Assembly (NCBI GenBank): GCA_029262875.1
Contig: JAJCYO010000167.1
Coordinates: forward strand, 51,098-115,097
DNA length: 64,000 bases
Direction of reading: 5' to 3'
Source of the DNA: Flavobacteriales bacterium
Lineage (GTDB): Bacteria > Bacteroidota > Bacteroidia > Flavobacteriales_E > Vicingaceae
How positions within the stretch are numbered: position 1 is the first letter of the stretch; each line of letters opens with the position of its first letter. The notes under the pieces were generated by a model. That model worked only from the letters and a program-made list of their open reading frames with translations. It ran no database searches and was not told the origin of the DNA. Positions 26,430 through 36,142 of the stretch are shown here, in pieces. Position numbers and translations under genes: made by a program.

Positions 26430-27914
26430 CTAAATTACCACTTTTTTTGGTCTTTCTAAGAAGTAAATTACTGCTAAAAAAGCAATGATAATAAGGCTGT
26501 GAATTCCATATTTTATTATTCCTTTAGGCAATGATAAGTAAGTGGTGATAAAGTATAAGCCAAAGGCTAATCCTAAATACAGGAATATTTTTGACAGGTT
26601 ATATTTTATAGGATAATGTTTTCGGCTCAAAATAAAGGACAATAACATCATGGAAGCATAACAAGCTAAAGTAGCCCAGGCAGAACCCATATATCCATAT
26701 ATTGGTATCCATATATAATTTAATATTATGGTAATTGCAGCGCCAAAAACACCAATGTAAGCCCCAAATTTTGTTTTACCACTTAGCTTATACCAGATGG
26801 ATTGGTTGTAATAAATTCCCAATGCAATGTTCGCAAACAATAAAATGGGAACCACTTTAAGTCCTACCCAGTATTCTTCGTTAGGTATAAAATACTTTAT
26901 AGCATCCATAAATAGCATTACACCAAGGAAAATGGTTGCACATACAATTACGAAATAGGTCATTACTTTTGCATAAGTTTCTTTCGCATTTGCTTCTTTT
27001 TCTTGACTAAAGAAAAAGGGCTCCGCGGCATATCGAAATGCCTGTATAAAGAGCGTAATAATGATAGAAATTTTATAACAAGCACCATAAATTCCAATTT
27101 GAGACATTGTTTCCTTTAACCCTTCGGTTTCAAACAATATTCGTTTTAACATAATCCGATCGATGGTTTCATTTACGATACCAGCCAAACCAAAGATTAA
27201 AAGAGGTAAAGCATAAATGAACATTTTCTTAAGCAATGAAATTTCAAACCCATACCGGGCTTTAAAGATGTCTGGCAATAGGAGTATAAATTTAACGCTA
27301 ACAGCTATAAGGTTGGAGATAAATACATAGCCTACACCAATTTCCGGGTTGTAAAAGGTTTCAACAAGCCAGTTGCTTTCTCCAGCATTAAATTTGGGAA
27401 GGCAATAAGCCAGAAAGAACAAGTTTAACCCTACAAAAACGATAATGTTTGTAAAATTGATAATAACGAATCGAAATGCTCTATTGTCAGCCCTTAGTTT
27501 CGCCAATGGAATGGATGATATGGCATCTAAGCCGACAATTATAGCAAACCAGGTAACAAATTCAGGGTTGTTCGGATATTTTAACCAATTGGCTATTTGT
27601 TGGTCGAATAAAAATGCGGTTGCAATGAAGATAAACGAGGTTGCAAACAATGAATAAATAACCGTTGTAAAAACTTTTTTAGGCTGGTATTCTTTTAAGG
27701 TTGAATAACGGAAAAAAGCAGTTTCCATTCCATAGGTTAAAAAAACGACTAAAAATGCTACATAGGCATACATTTCAGTAACAATCCCATACTGGTCGGT
27801 TGTAAACTTAAGGGTATAAAGAGGAACTAAAAACCAAGTGAGTAACCGTCCTACTATACTTGTAAGCCCATATATGGCTGTTTGTCCGGCTAATTTTTTT
27901 AATGGGTTCGACAA
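26430..27914 (-). CDS. Polysaccharide flippase (Wzx/MATE-like)
   Basis: 494 residues with about 14 predicted membrane helices spread over the whole length, beginning [21 protein letters not shown], which is typical of the polysaccharide-transport/oligosaccharide flippase family. The start is TTG; no ATG precedes the first helix. It likely flips lipid-linked glycan units across the inner membrane. It is 14 bases downstream of the crotonase gene and upstream of dut. Confidence 0.9.
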   Translation of the reverse strand: MSNPLKKLAGQTAIYGLTSIVGRLLTWFLVPLYTLKFTTDQYGIVTEMYAYVAFLVVFLTYGMETAFFRYSTLKEYQPKKVFTTVIYSLFATSFIFIATAFLFDQQIANWLKYPNNPEFVTWFAIIVGLDAISSIPLAKLRADNRAFRFVIINFTNIIVFVGLNLFFLAYCLPKFNAGESNWLVETFYNPEIGVGYVFISNLIAVSVKFILLLPDIFKARYGFEISLLKKMFIYALPLLIFGLAGIVNETIDRIMLKRILFETEGLKETMSQIGIYGACYKISIIITLFIQAFRYAAEPFFFSQEKEANAKETYAKVMTYFVIVCATIFLGVMLFMDAIKYFIPNEEYWVGLKVVPILLFANIALGIYYNQSIWYKLSGKTKFGAYIGVFGAAITIILNYIWIPIYGYMGSAWATLACYASMMLLSFILSRKHYPIKYNLSKIFLYLGLAFGLYFITTYLSLPKGIIKYGIHSLIIIAFLAVIYFLERPKKVVI

Positions 27915-27928
27915 AGAAAGTTTTTTAG

Positions 27929-28711
27929 TTATTTACCAGGGAATTCTGCTTTTCTTTTTTCAATAAACGCAGTTGTTCCTTCTTTAAAGTCTTCAGTTCC
28001 AAAACATTTTCCAAATTCTTCAATTTCAGCCTCAAAACCGTTAACTCCATCCGTATAACCTGCATTTATAGCTCTTATTGCACCGGCAATGGCAACAGGC
28101 GAATTTTTAACAATCTTTAACGCTATTTTTTGACAAGCACCAAGTAATTCTTCTTGTGGAGTAACTTGATTAACCAACCCATAACTTAAGGCTTCATCAG
28201 CAGAAACCATTTTGGCGGTCATAATCATCTCCATGGCCCTTCCTTTACCAACCAAATGAGCTAAACGCTGTGTTCCACCGTACCCTGGAATTACGCCTAA
28301 AGTAACTTCAGGCAAACCTAATTTAGCGTTGTCTGAAGCTAATCTAAAATGACAACTCATCGCTAATTCTAATCCACCACCCAAAGCAAAACCATTCACC
28401 GCACCGATTACAGGAGTATTTAAATTTTCTACTAAATCAAATAAAGTTTGATGACCATTTGCACTGAGCTCTTTTCCTTGAGCAATATCAAATTGATAAA
28501 ATTCTTTAATGTCTGCTCCCGCTACAAATGCTTTATTGCCAGATCCAGTAATGATAATTGCTTTAATATGATGGTCTGCTTCTAATGCCTTAAAAGCTGA
28601 ACCCAATTCAGCAATTGTTTCTGAATTAAGTGCATTCAATTGATCTGGTCTGTTGATGGTCAAAACTGCAATGTTTTCTTCAGTTTCAACAATGATGTTA
28701 TTGTATTCCAT
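27929..28711 (-). CDS. Enoyl-CoA hydratase/isomerase family protein
   Basis: 260 residues, standard crotonase length. The oxyanion-hole segments are AFVAGADIKEF and NGFALGGGLELAMSC; the two catalytic Glu residues are E115 (GGGLELAM) and E135 (LGLPEVTLGVIPGYGGTQRL), at the normal 20-residue spacing, so hydratase activity is expected. It probably acts on short-chain enoyl-CoA in fatty-acid or amino-acid breakdown. It has its own promoter candidate in the 98-base gap behind it. Confidence 0.94.
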   Translation of the reverse strand: MEYNNIIVETEENIAVLTINRPDQLNALNSETIAELGSAFKALEADHHIKAIIITGSGNKAFVAGADIKEFYQFDIAQGKELSANGHQTLFDLVENLNTPVIGAVNGFALGGGLELAMSCHFRLASDNAKLGLPEVTLGVIPGYGGTQRLAHLVGKGRAMEMIMTAKMVSADEALSYGLVNQVTPQEELLGACQKIALKIVKNSPVAIAGAIRAINAGYTDGVNGFEAEIEEFGKCFGTEDFKEGTTAFIEKRKAEFPGK

Positions 28712-28732
28712 ATTCTAATTTTTATTGCAAAA

Positions 28733-28740
28733 CAAATATA
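28733..28740 (-). promoter_or_regulatory. Candidate -7 box for the crotonase-led run
   Basis: The minus-strand sequence TATATTTG is an exact TAnnTTTG match, 21 bases before the ATG at 28711. No clear -33 box was seen. Confidence 0.45.
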
Positions 28741-28809
28741 GCTGATAGAACCATTTTGAAGTAATTTTTAAAGAATAGTTCTAAACTCTTGGTGTTGAAA
28801 ACTAAGCCC

Positions 28810-31245
28810 TTAAATGTTTGCTCTAAAGGTGAAAATGAAATTTCTTCCTGAGCCGCTAACTCCAGAAGCAAAAGGACGGTAATGGACATCTAACATGTTT
28901 TCTAATGCTGCTTGTATAGAGAAAGACTTGGCTATTCTCATTTCAGCTCTGATGTTAAATGTTTGCCATGCTGGCGTTCCGTCAATCGTTGCCTTATCTT
29001 CATTGTCTTCTCCAAAAGGAGAGTATTCTGAAATCCATTTCCATCCTTGATATTTGGCATAAACGGCTAATGTTAGTGGATCAGAATGAACAATTAAATC
29101 TGTTCTACCATAAAAAGGAGGAATATGACCCAAAGGAACATCTAAGGTTGTATTTCTACCAACAGTATAATTAAAATTACTTTTAATACTAAACTCTTTA
29201 CTCAGTTTAGCTTGAAGGTTAAAAGACGTTCCATAAACAACAGCTTCATTAGCATTTACATTGGTTTGTATTCTCAATAAATCGCCTTCATAAGTCAAAG
29301 AGTCTAATCCATCTAAAGAGTAAAAATCTCGTACAATTGCATTTCGTAAAACAGTATAAAAACCAACCACATTTATTACTAAAGCCTCTTTTCCAAATGA
29401 TCTTGTTATTCCAAGTTCACCATTATATGCATATTCTGGTTTCAATTCATTATTAGGGATCAATACGTAATCATTTTTTGCAAAAACTTTCCCGACATCA
29501 TCAACATTAGGGCTTCTATAAGCTGTTGAAGCTGCCAATTGGATGTTCCATTTTGCATTGGGGTGAAAAACAATACCTGCATTGCCAGTTAAAGCACCTG
29601 TGTTATTATTTATTTCAGAAAAAGGGAGCTTAATAAATGTTGTGTCAGCAAAAGAAGCCGTTAACATGGAATAACTATATCTTGCTCCTAAACTGTAAGT
29701 AAATTTTTCGGTAAAATTATTTTTGAATGTCAGGTAAACGCCTGTACTCGTTAGAGTACTACCATTATCGGGGTAACGAGTAGAAGCAATAGATTGCTCA
29801 GAAGTAACAATATCCTCGGAAAATGCAGTAGATTTTACATTGTTATGAATCGCTTCAACACCATAATACCATTGAGATTTATTTGGGTTTCCTTTAAAAA
29901 AATCAATGTTAACCCCATAAACATTTACGTCTTCTTCTCTTGTGGTTCTTATGTCGTTTCCAAATCTTCTAGTAATTCTATCTTCATCAATTTTTTGATA
30001 ATGGGTCAATATTTCTACTTTATTAAACCACTTGTTATCTGTCTTTATCTTTGCAGAAAGAGAGCCTAAAAACCTATTTTGGGGGCCATAATACCATTCT
30101 GCCCATTTTAAATTCCCATTACTACTAAAATCTGTTAGCTGGTCATATCTTGGCACATCTGATGAAGTAGAATATTGAGTGTTTAGCGTCAATAAAAAAT
30201 TATCAGAAACTTTAAAACTAATTTTTTCGAGGATGTCTGTTTGGCTATAAGCTGTTCCAGTTTGCTCAGTAACGTCATCTTTTCTAATCATGGTATCCTT
30301 ACCATTTAATCTTTCAGCGTAATTTTTCACAATTCCGAATTCAGGATAATCTGTGTTTGTGACTTTTCCTATTTTTAAGTCTTCAAACTTGCTAAAAGTT
30401 ACACTTGTTATGGCAGCAATTCTTTTAGATCCTAAGTTAAAATCAAAGTGTACTGTTTTTTCTTGATTTGCTGTTGCATATCTTGCATAAGCACTTGCTC
30501 TGTTGTTATTTATAGTGTCCTTTTCGTTCTTAAACTTAGGTGTTTTAGTTTCATAATGAACAACACCTCCAATAGCATCACTACCGTAAATGACAGAATT
30601 TGAGCCATAAATCACGTTCGTTTTTTCAATAATTGAATTATCGATGGTAATAGCATTTTGAAGATGACCACTTCTATATATGGCATTATTTAGCCTGACA
30701 CCGTCAACAACTAATAAAACACGATTGGCTTCAAATCCTCGAATTATTGGACTTCCTCCTCCCATTTGACTTTTCTGAATGTAAACACCACCACTTAACT
30801 CTAACATATCAGCAGCTGTGGCTGGATTATTAAACTGAACAGTTTTAGAGTTAATACGGTCGATTTTTGAAGTAATTTCTAATGCTTTATCTTTCTCTTG
30901 TTCAGCAACTATTTCTATTTGAGGGATGTCTATCGCTTGTTCGGTAAGATATATTACATTTCCTATATTTAGTTTCGGAATCATAAAAGTAGCGAACCCT
31001 TGATGTGTAAAAATTAGGGTATCCCTTTTAGGAAAAGTAGAAATGTCAACGATTCCTGATGAATCTGAAACAGCAGTTATGGATTGATTTTTATTGTAAA
31101 CAAAAACCTCACTAATCCCTTTTTTATCTGTTTCATTTTGAACTTTAATTTTTTGAGAAAAAGCGGAAAAAGACAACAATAAAAGAAACAAAAAACTTAA
31201 TGTTTTCAATTTGACGACTACATAAATATGATTTGAGAGATTCAT
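28810..31245 (-). CDS. TonB-dependent outer-membrane receptor
   Basis: 811 residues. A signal peptide (FLFLLLLSFSAFSQ) is followed by a carboxypeptidase-regulatory-like domain (about 35-110), a plug domain (DMLELSGGVYIQKSQMGGGSPIIRGFEANR is split across 140-175, with VDGVRLNN) and a beta-barrel to the end (FIFTFRANI). The plug resembles haem/siderophore or vitamin B12 receptors. The start codon overlaps the recO stop (TAATG), indicating translational coupling. The substrate is not evident; no SusD partner is present. Confidence 0.94.
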   Translation of the reverse strand: MNLSNHIYVVVKLKTLSFLFLLLLSFSAFSQKIKVQNETDKKGISEVFVYNKNQSITAVSDSSGIVDISTFPKRDTLIFTHQGFATFMIPKLNIGNVIYLTEQAIDIPQIEIVAEQEKDKALEITSKIDRINSKTVQFNNPATAADMLELSGGVYIQKSQMGGGSPIIRGFEANRVLLVVDGVRLNNAIYRSGHLQNAITIDNSIIEKTNVIYGSNSVIYGSDAIGGVVHYETKTPKFKNEKDTINNNRASAYARYATANQEKTVHFDFNLGSKRIAAITSVTFSKFEDLKIGKVTNTDYPEFGIVKNYAERLNGKDTMIRKDDVTEQTGTAYSQTDILEKISFKVSDNFLLTLNTQYSTSSDVPRYDQLTDFSSNGNLKWAEWYYGPQNRFLGSLSAKIKTDNKWFNKVEILTHYQKIDEDRITRRFGNDIRTTREEDVNVYGVNIDFFKGNPNKSQWYYGVEAIHNNVKSTAFSEDIVTSEQSIASTRYPDNGSTLTSTGVYLTFKNNFTEKFTYSLGARYSYSMLTASFADTTFIKLPFSEINNNTGALTGNAGIVFHPNAKWNIQLAASTAYRSPNVDDVGKVFAKNDYVLIPNNELKPEYAYNGELGITRSFGKEALVINVVGFYTVLRNAIVRDFYSLDGLDSLTYEGDLLRIQTNVNANEAVVYGTSFNLQAKLSKEFSIKSNFNYTVGRNTTLDVPLGHIPPFYGRTDLIVHSDPLTLAVYAKYQGWKWISEYSPFGEDNEDKATIDGTPAWQTFNIRAEMRIAKSFSIQAALENMLDVHYRPFASGVSGSGRNFIFTFRANI

Positions 31246-31976
31246 TAATTTAGAACTTCCTCTAAAATGTCCAAGGTTTTTAAGTTGCCGAAATTACTTA
31301 AATGTAAACTATAATAATCCAAAAAGGCATTTAAAAGCAGTTTTCGTTGTTTAGTGTTCAAGGTTAAATTTTCTGTAGCATCAAAATTTGTACCAAAAAC
31401 ACGGTAAAAAAGCGTTGAAAGAGGAGGTGCTATAAATGCATTATGATGTGGTTGTAAGTTTGTAAAACAGCCTTCTTGTAGATCGAAATGAAAACTTGAA
31501 ATTTCCGTAGTGCCAGCCATTTGGGGATAGAATCCTAAATGTTTTGCAAAGTGTGCTAAAAACAATAAATGAAAATCATTGTAATTACTTTCTTTTAAGT
31601 CTAAGACTTGGATGGCGCTATACAAAAAGTCAAATAATTTAGTATTTGATTCTTCTTCTTTAATAGACTTATAGAGTATCTCTGCAACAAAAAATGCGAT
31701 AGATGATTTATTAATATTGAATGGAATAGAATTAAAAGGGATGTCTAATTGGATGCTTTTAACTTTTTGCAACCCTTTTTGTTCTTTATGATATGCATTG
31801 ATTTCCACCAAAGAGAGGGGTTGGAGATAAGCCGCTTTATTTTTTGATTTTTGATTCCTTACCCCATTTAAAAGATAAGATTGCAATCCATATTTTTGGG
31901 TATATACTTTTGCAATTACACTTTTTTCAGCATACTTAAAATGATGAATTACAATGCCTTTGGTAGTTTGAAGCAT
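31245..31976 (-). CDS. recO: DNA repair protein RecO
   Basis: 243 residues. The N-terminal OB fold is clear (KGIVIHHFKYAEKSVIAKVYTQKYGLQSYLLNGVR), followed by the helical C-terminal domain. RecO loads RecA onto single-stranded DNA coated with SSB in the RecFOR pathway. The zinc-finger cysteines of some RecO proteins are not obvious here. It overlaps porZ and the TonB receptor gene by one base each. Confidence 0.95.
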   Translation of the reverse strand: MLQTTKGIVIHHFKYAEKSVIAKVYTQKYGLQSYLLNGVRNQKSKNKAAYLQPLSLVEINAYHKEQKGLQKVKSIQLDIPFNSIPFNINKSSIAFFVAEILYKSIKEEESNTKLFDFLYSAIQVLDLKESNYNDFHLLFLAHFAKHLGFYPQMAGTTEISSFHFDLQEGCFTNLQPHHNAFIAPPLSTLFYRVFGTNFDATENLTLNTKQRKLLLNAFLDYYSLHLSNFGNLKTLDILEEVLN

Positions 31977-34264
31977 TAGTGGATAAAGAGGATTTTTGCA
32001 GCAGCTTTTAATTCTCCGTCAGGACTACCATTAAAAACCATATATACACCTGTCTGTACTTTATTGCCATTAAAGTCTTTCCCATCCCATATGGCTTGGC
32101 CACCCAAAGAGGTAGTTTGGTAAACAATATTTCCACTAATGTCAGTTATTCTAACATCTGTATCTTTTACTAAGCCCCTTATTGCAATTGTGCCAGTAAA
32201 ATCTGGTTTTACGGGATTAGGATAGACAAAAACATTGTTAAAATCATCATCTGCATCGGTAGCTGTTCCCTTATATGATATCAATCCTTTTTCAGTTCCA
32301 AAAAACACTTCTCCTGTTGTTGGGTTAATCACAATATCAAAAATACTGTTTGAAAATAAAGGACTGTTTTCTGTGGTAAAGTGTTCTATTTGTTCTGTTC
32401 CATCTTCACTCATTAAAAATACTCCAGAATTTTCTGTGCCTATCCATTTTCGATTAGCTCCATCCATTTTAATAACGGTAACAACTTCTGTTTCTAAAAG
32501 AATCTGGGTTTGACCATCTTGTTGAATGAAAATTTGCTCAGCTGTTATATTTTCATCAAAAACAGCTGAAGGGTTATAAAATACGGCAACACCTTCATCT
32601 GTTCCTATCCATATTTCACCATCTAAATCTTCTGTAATACATTGAATCTCACTTCCAGGAATATTATTGTTTATAGCCACTCGATCATCACCTATATCAG
32701 GAATCGTGTTGTTGTCATCAAAAATTAATATTCTATTTTGTTCAGGTGAGATAATCCATTTATAATTATTTTGATCAACAATCATTTTTGGGAAAAATTC
32801 CGTGGATGAAGTAACCCCTGGGAATGAAAAACTATACCAATTATTATCTGCGGCAGCCTTCACAGCGAGAATGTTGTTAGAAAACGAACTTGAAACCCAA
32901 AAATTGTTTTCAGCATCAAACTTCATAGTAGCTATTGCTGTTGATCCAAAAAAGGTGCTATCTAATATAGATGTCTGAGCTGTAAGAATGGTTGTTACAA
33001 CCCCACTATTTAATTCAAATAATCCATGGCTAAACGAACCGATATACACCTGGTTTGTATTTTGTGGATTAATAGCAACACTCACCATATCAATTGCAGG
33101 AGATCCTGAAATATTATTTATTGTTTTATTAAAGAGTTCCCAATTACCATCGGTGGATTTATGATTAAAAACATTCTTAGAAATACCTAATCCAAACCCA
33201 CCAGAAACAACCCATAATTCATTATCTAAAAAATCCATTGTAAAAACATTTGCGGATGATGGCCCATTGGGAACAATAACTTCTGAATCCCAATCATCCT
33301 TAGCTCTAATTATTCCATGATCCTCCTCAGCTATAAGCATATAGCCCTCATCGTCCATCACTGTTTCCATAGGCGATAAATTAAAAAGGGATTTATGATT
33401 AGTGAGGATTTTTTCTGTAGCTAAAGAGGTGTTTATTTGCTTTACTTGATTAATTGAAGAAATTATGAGGCTGTTACCAGAAACATTTAAACTATTTAAG
33501 TTTAATCCCCAAGTTATAAATTTTTGCCAAACCCCTCCGTCATTATTAAAAATAGTATCGCCATTCCACGCAGTACTTTCTGAGGATGCAAAAACACGTC
33601 CAGCATAAGTCACTATATTGCTATAATTTAAGGTTCCTAAATCGGGGAGTAGGGTCCATACGTTATAATCCACTAAATTGCCACTATTTTTATTGGCATA
33701 AAAAACCCCTTGGTCTGTGGCAGCATATATGTTAAGGGTATCCATTGTTACGGCATTTGTGAACATAAAACTTCCCGAAGGACCAAACAGATAAGTATCA
33801 ATTATTTCGAGTTTATCTGTATCCAATACAACAATCCCAAAACCTGTGGAGAGGTAAGCTAATTTTCCTTGAAGGTAAATGTGATTGATTGCTTTACTAC
33901 CAATAACATTACTGTTTTTGATAAAGGATAAGTTGGTAATATTTTTACGCTCATCAATAACATCAACATTCCCGTTGGCATAAGCGATTATTACCCTTTG
34001 ATTATAGTCATTGTATTTTATTTTACTAAGGCCAATATCGGATAAACCATTGACTAAATTTAACCTTTCAACAGTCATATCTGACTTGTCATACATAAAG
34101 ACCGCAGAATTTGTAGCACAATAAACGATGTTATTCCCATAGCTAATTGAAATAGCATCGGAATAAGGTAAGTGATCTCTCCAATCACCAATAGGGATGT
34201 CTTGAGCAAAACAAAACCTTGCTGGAGATATTAACAGTAGTATGATTAAGAGTCTATGTAGCAT
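31976..34264 (-). CDS. porZ: Type IX secretion system protein PorZ
   Basis: 762 residues. A signal peptide ending at CFAQ is followed by two beta-propellers with recurrent blade motifs (GNNIVYCATNSAVFMYDKSD, EIWIGTDEGVAVF, GEVFFGTEKGLISY) and a C-terminal sorting-like domain (YPNPVKPDFTGTIAIRGL, WDGKDFNGNKVQTGVYMVF). The opening IPIGDWRDHLPYSDAISI and the tandem with recO match the PorZ family. PorZ is part of the attachment complex with PorU at the cell surface and handles A-LPS for anchoring T9SS cargo. The cargo proteins elsewhere in the window would depend on this system. Confidence 0.93.
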   Translation of the reverse strand: MLHRLLIILLLISPARFCFAQDIPIGDWRDHLPYSDAISISYGNNIVYCATNSAVFMYDKSDMTVERLNLVNGLSDIGLSKIKYNDYNQRVIIAYANGNVDVIDERKNITNLSFIKNSNVIGSKAINHIYLQGKLAYLSTGFGIVVLDTDKLEIIDTYLFGPSGSFMFTNAVTMDTLNIYAATDQGVFYANKNSGNLVDYNVWTLLPDLGTLNYSNIVTYAGRVFASSESTAWNGDTIFNNDGGVWQKFITWGLNLNSLNVSGNSLIISSINQVKQINTSLATEKILTNHKSLFNLSPMETVMDDEGYMLIAEEDHGIIRAKDDWDSEVIVPNGPSSANVFTMDFLDNELWVVSGGFGLGISKNVFNHKSTDGNWELFNKTINNISGSPAIDMVSVAINPQNTNQVYIGSFSHGLFELNSGVVTTILTAQTSILDSTFFGSTAIATMKFDAENNFWVSSSFSNNILAVKAAADNNWYSFSFPGVTSSTEFFPKMIVDQNNYKWIISPEQNRILIFDDNNTIPDIGDDRVAINNNIPGSEIQCITEDLDGEIWIGTDEGVAVFYNPSAVFDENITAEQIFIQQDGQTQILLETEVVTVIKMDGANRKWIGTENSGVFLMSEDGTEQIEHFTTENSPLFSNSIFDIVINPTTGEVFFGTEKGLISYKGTATDADDDFNNVFVYPNPVKPDFTGTIAIRGLVKDTDVRITDISGNIVYQTTSLGGQAIWDGKDFNGNKVQTGVYMVFNGSPDGELKAAAKILFIH

Positions 34265-34341
34265 AATAATTGTGCAAATCTTTAACTAATAATGCAGTAT
34301 TATATTGTGTAAAAATATGATATATTTACCGAAAATTAATT

Positions 34342-34415
34342 GGCCCCGTAGTTCAACTGAATAGAATATCAGATTTCGGCTCTGAGGGTTACAGGTTTGA
34401 ATCCTGTCGGGGTCA
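34342..34415 (+). tRNA. tRNA-Arg (anticodon TCG)
   Basis: A full cloverleaf folds: acceptor GGCCCCG/CGGGGTC with discriminator A at 34415, D stem GTTC/GAAT, anticodon stem TCAGA/TCTGA with loop TTTCGGC (anticodon TCG at 34376-34378), variable loop GGGTT and T stem ACAGG/CCTGT. The gene is followed by CCG, so CCA is not encoded. Position 19 is A and position 56 is T instead of the usual G and C; the two changes preserve a pair. Its 3' half overlaps the antisense end of the serine recombinase gene, whose stop codon lies at 34369. Confidence 0.93.
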
Positions 34416-35925
34416 CCGCAGAGGACAATCCCGAATTTTTTTGGGATTGTCCTTTTTTTATTCCTGTTATCTCGTTGGAAATCATCGTAATATGCTCTAA
34501 AGCATAGTTGAGTTTAATGGTTTGAATCTTTCCTTTCTTAAAAACCAATTTTTTTGGGAATATCAAACCTAATAATCTTTGTTTTCCCTCCCAATCGCTT
34601 TTGCGGTATAGCTTATCGAGATTATTGAACAAGTGCAAACATCTTTTTAAAGTCTTTAAAAAAGATTTCCCAACATTAGATATTTCGCTTTTTTCTTGTG
34701 TTAATTCATCCCGTTTTTCAGCATACCGTTGTTTTACTTTTACAAATGTGTCTTGGTCAATTTTTCCTTCAAATAAATTGTTTTCTGCCTGTTCAATTGT
34801 CGTGTTTATTTTAGCGATGGATTTATCCAATTTATTGACCTTAATTGTTGATTGAAATTTAGTTGATTTATGCTCGTCTGATAAAACGGCATAAACAAGA
34901 TTTGACATATCTTCAGTCAATTTAACTTTGCCAATCAGTGTTTCCAATTTTTCGTGTGCTTCAGCTGTTTTAAAACGCTCGTTACAACCTTTTGTACAAT
35001 GGTAATAATAATATAACCCTCCGTTCCCTTTTGAAGTGCTTCCTGTTAATGTTTTACCACACCTTGAACAGCTAATGTGTCCTCGTAACGGAAAATCCTC
35101 GTTTTTAAACGAGTATTTTTTTGTTTTCCTAACCTTTCCATTTAAAACATCTTGAACTGTGTTAAAAAGGCTTATTGGAACGATAGCATCATGTAAGGCT
35201 TCAACTATTTTAACTTCCTCGTCTTTGTATGCTGGAACTTTTACTTTACCAACGTAAGCATAATTACGAACAAGATGATAAAATCGTGTACGTGATATTT
35301 TCAGTCCTTTTTTCAGCATTATTTTACGTACCGTTTCAACAGGTTTCTGTGTATCAGCAAGTGTTTTAAATGCCTCGTAAATTAACGGTGCTTTTCCCGA
35401 TGGAATTAGGCTAGATTTTCCGTCTTCTGTACGATAGTTTTTATATCCGATGGGAGCAACTGTTGTCCAACAACCTAATTGATTTGCCTTTCTACTGCCT
35501 TCACGGGTGCGTATAGAAATCTTATCATTTTCTACCTCTGGAATAGCGAGGTAAATCGCCAAAATAACCTTGTTGTCAGAAATCGTTAAATCTAACGGTT
35601 GTTCAATCGAGTTTACCGTAACACCCATATCGTGTAATTTTTTAATTACTTGGTACGCTTCTGCTATGTTACGAGAAAACCTATCCCAACGAGTAAATAA
35701 AACAACATCAATATTTTTACGATTTGCTTTTACGTAAACAATGAGTTTTTTCCAATCTGGACGATCGAAAGTTTTAGCAGAATAATCCTCTTGAAAGTGT
35801 TTAATTACGTTGATGTTTTTTAGTGTACAAAATCGTGTTAAAACTTCCTTTTGGTAGGGCAAACTAAAACCTCTGTTTGCCTGTTCATCTGTTGATACTC
35901 TCGTGTATAATATTGCGTTTTCCAT
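34369..35925 (-). CDS. Large serine recombinase (site-specific integrase)
   Basis: 518 residues from the preferred ATG at 35925 (MENAILYTRVSTDEQ); an ATG ten codons upstream (35955) is possible. The resolvase domain carries the catalytic Ser in YTRVSTDEQ (residue 11) and Arg residues in FTRWDRFSRN. A Recombinase domain (about 160-260), a zinc ribbon (CSRCGKTL with HCTKGC) and a coiled coil follow, the standard order of large serine integrases. The last roughly 25 residues (SSAVTPTGFKPVTLRAEI at the end) are encoded antisense to the tRNA-Arg gene and its terminator, so they derive from the attachment site. Confidence 0.93.
   Translation of the reverse strand: MENAILYTRVSTDEQANRGFSLPYQKEVLTRFCTLKNINVIKHFQEDYSAKTFDRPDWKKLIVYVKANRKNIDVVLFTRWDRFSRNIAEAYQVIKKLHDMGVTVNSIEQPLDLTISDNKVILAIYLAIPEVENDKISIRTREGSRKANQLGCWTTVAPIGYKNYRTEDGKSSLIPSGKAPLIYEAFKTLADTQKPVETVRKIMLKKGLKISRTRFYHLVRNYAYVGKVKVPAYKDEEVKIVEALHDAIVPISLFNTVQDVLNGKVRKTKKYSFKNEDFPLRGHISCSRCGKTLTGSTSKGNGGLYYYYHCTKGCNERFKTAEAHEKLETLIGKVKLTEDMSNLVYAVLSDEHKSTKFQSTIKVNKLDKSIAKINTTIEQAENNLFEGKIDQDTFVKVKQRYAEKRDELTQEKSEISNVGKSFLKTLKRCLHLFNNLDKLYRKSDWEGKQRLLGLIFPKKLVFKKGKIQTIKLNYALEHITMISNEITGIKKGQSQKNSGLSSAVTPTGFKPVTLRAEI
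34422..34459 (+). terminator. Rho-independent terminator of the tRNA-Arg gene
   Basis: AGGACAATCCC (34422-34432) and GGGATTGTCCT (34443-34453) form a perfect 11-bp stem with a 10-base loop, followed by a run of T. It starts 6 bases after the tRNA. The antisense strand of this hairpin is also read as coding sequence by the recombinase gene. Confidence 0.9.
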
Positions 35926-36109
35926 ATCGTTGTGTTTTTTCGTTGTTGCCATCAATTTTAATTAGTGTATAAATAAAACACCTGATGGCTTCTACTTGTT
36001 CGTCTGTGTATTTATTTCCTTTTTGTTCTAATACTTTTTTACATTTTTCTATTGTTATCACTTCGTTTAGTAACGTGAAAACTTTCCGTGTTAGGATAAG
36101 TGTTCGCAT
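35885..36109 (-). CDS. Small hypothetical protein upstream of recombinase
   Basis: 74 residues with an ATG start, overlapping the recombinase start by 41 bases (from 35925) in a different frame. The core ITIEKCKKVLEQKGNKYTDEQVEAIRCFIYTLI resembles small conserved helical ORFs I associate with recombinase genes of Bacteroidota elements. It could help regulate excision or couple translation. No DNA-binding motif is certain. Confidence is moderate because of its size. Confidence 0.6.
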   Translation of the reverse strand: MRTLILTRKVFTLLNEVITIEKCKKVLEQKGNKYTDEQVEAIRCFIYTLIKIDGNNEKTQRYGKRNIIHESINR

Positions 36110-36142
36110 TTCCTGTTCGGTCTGATGTGTTCAGTACCATTA

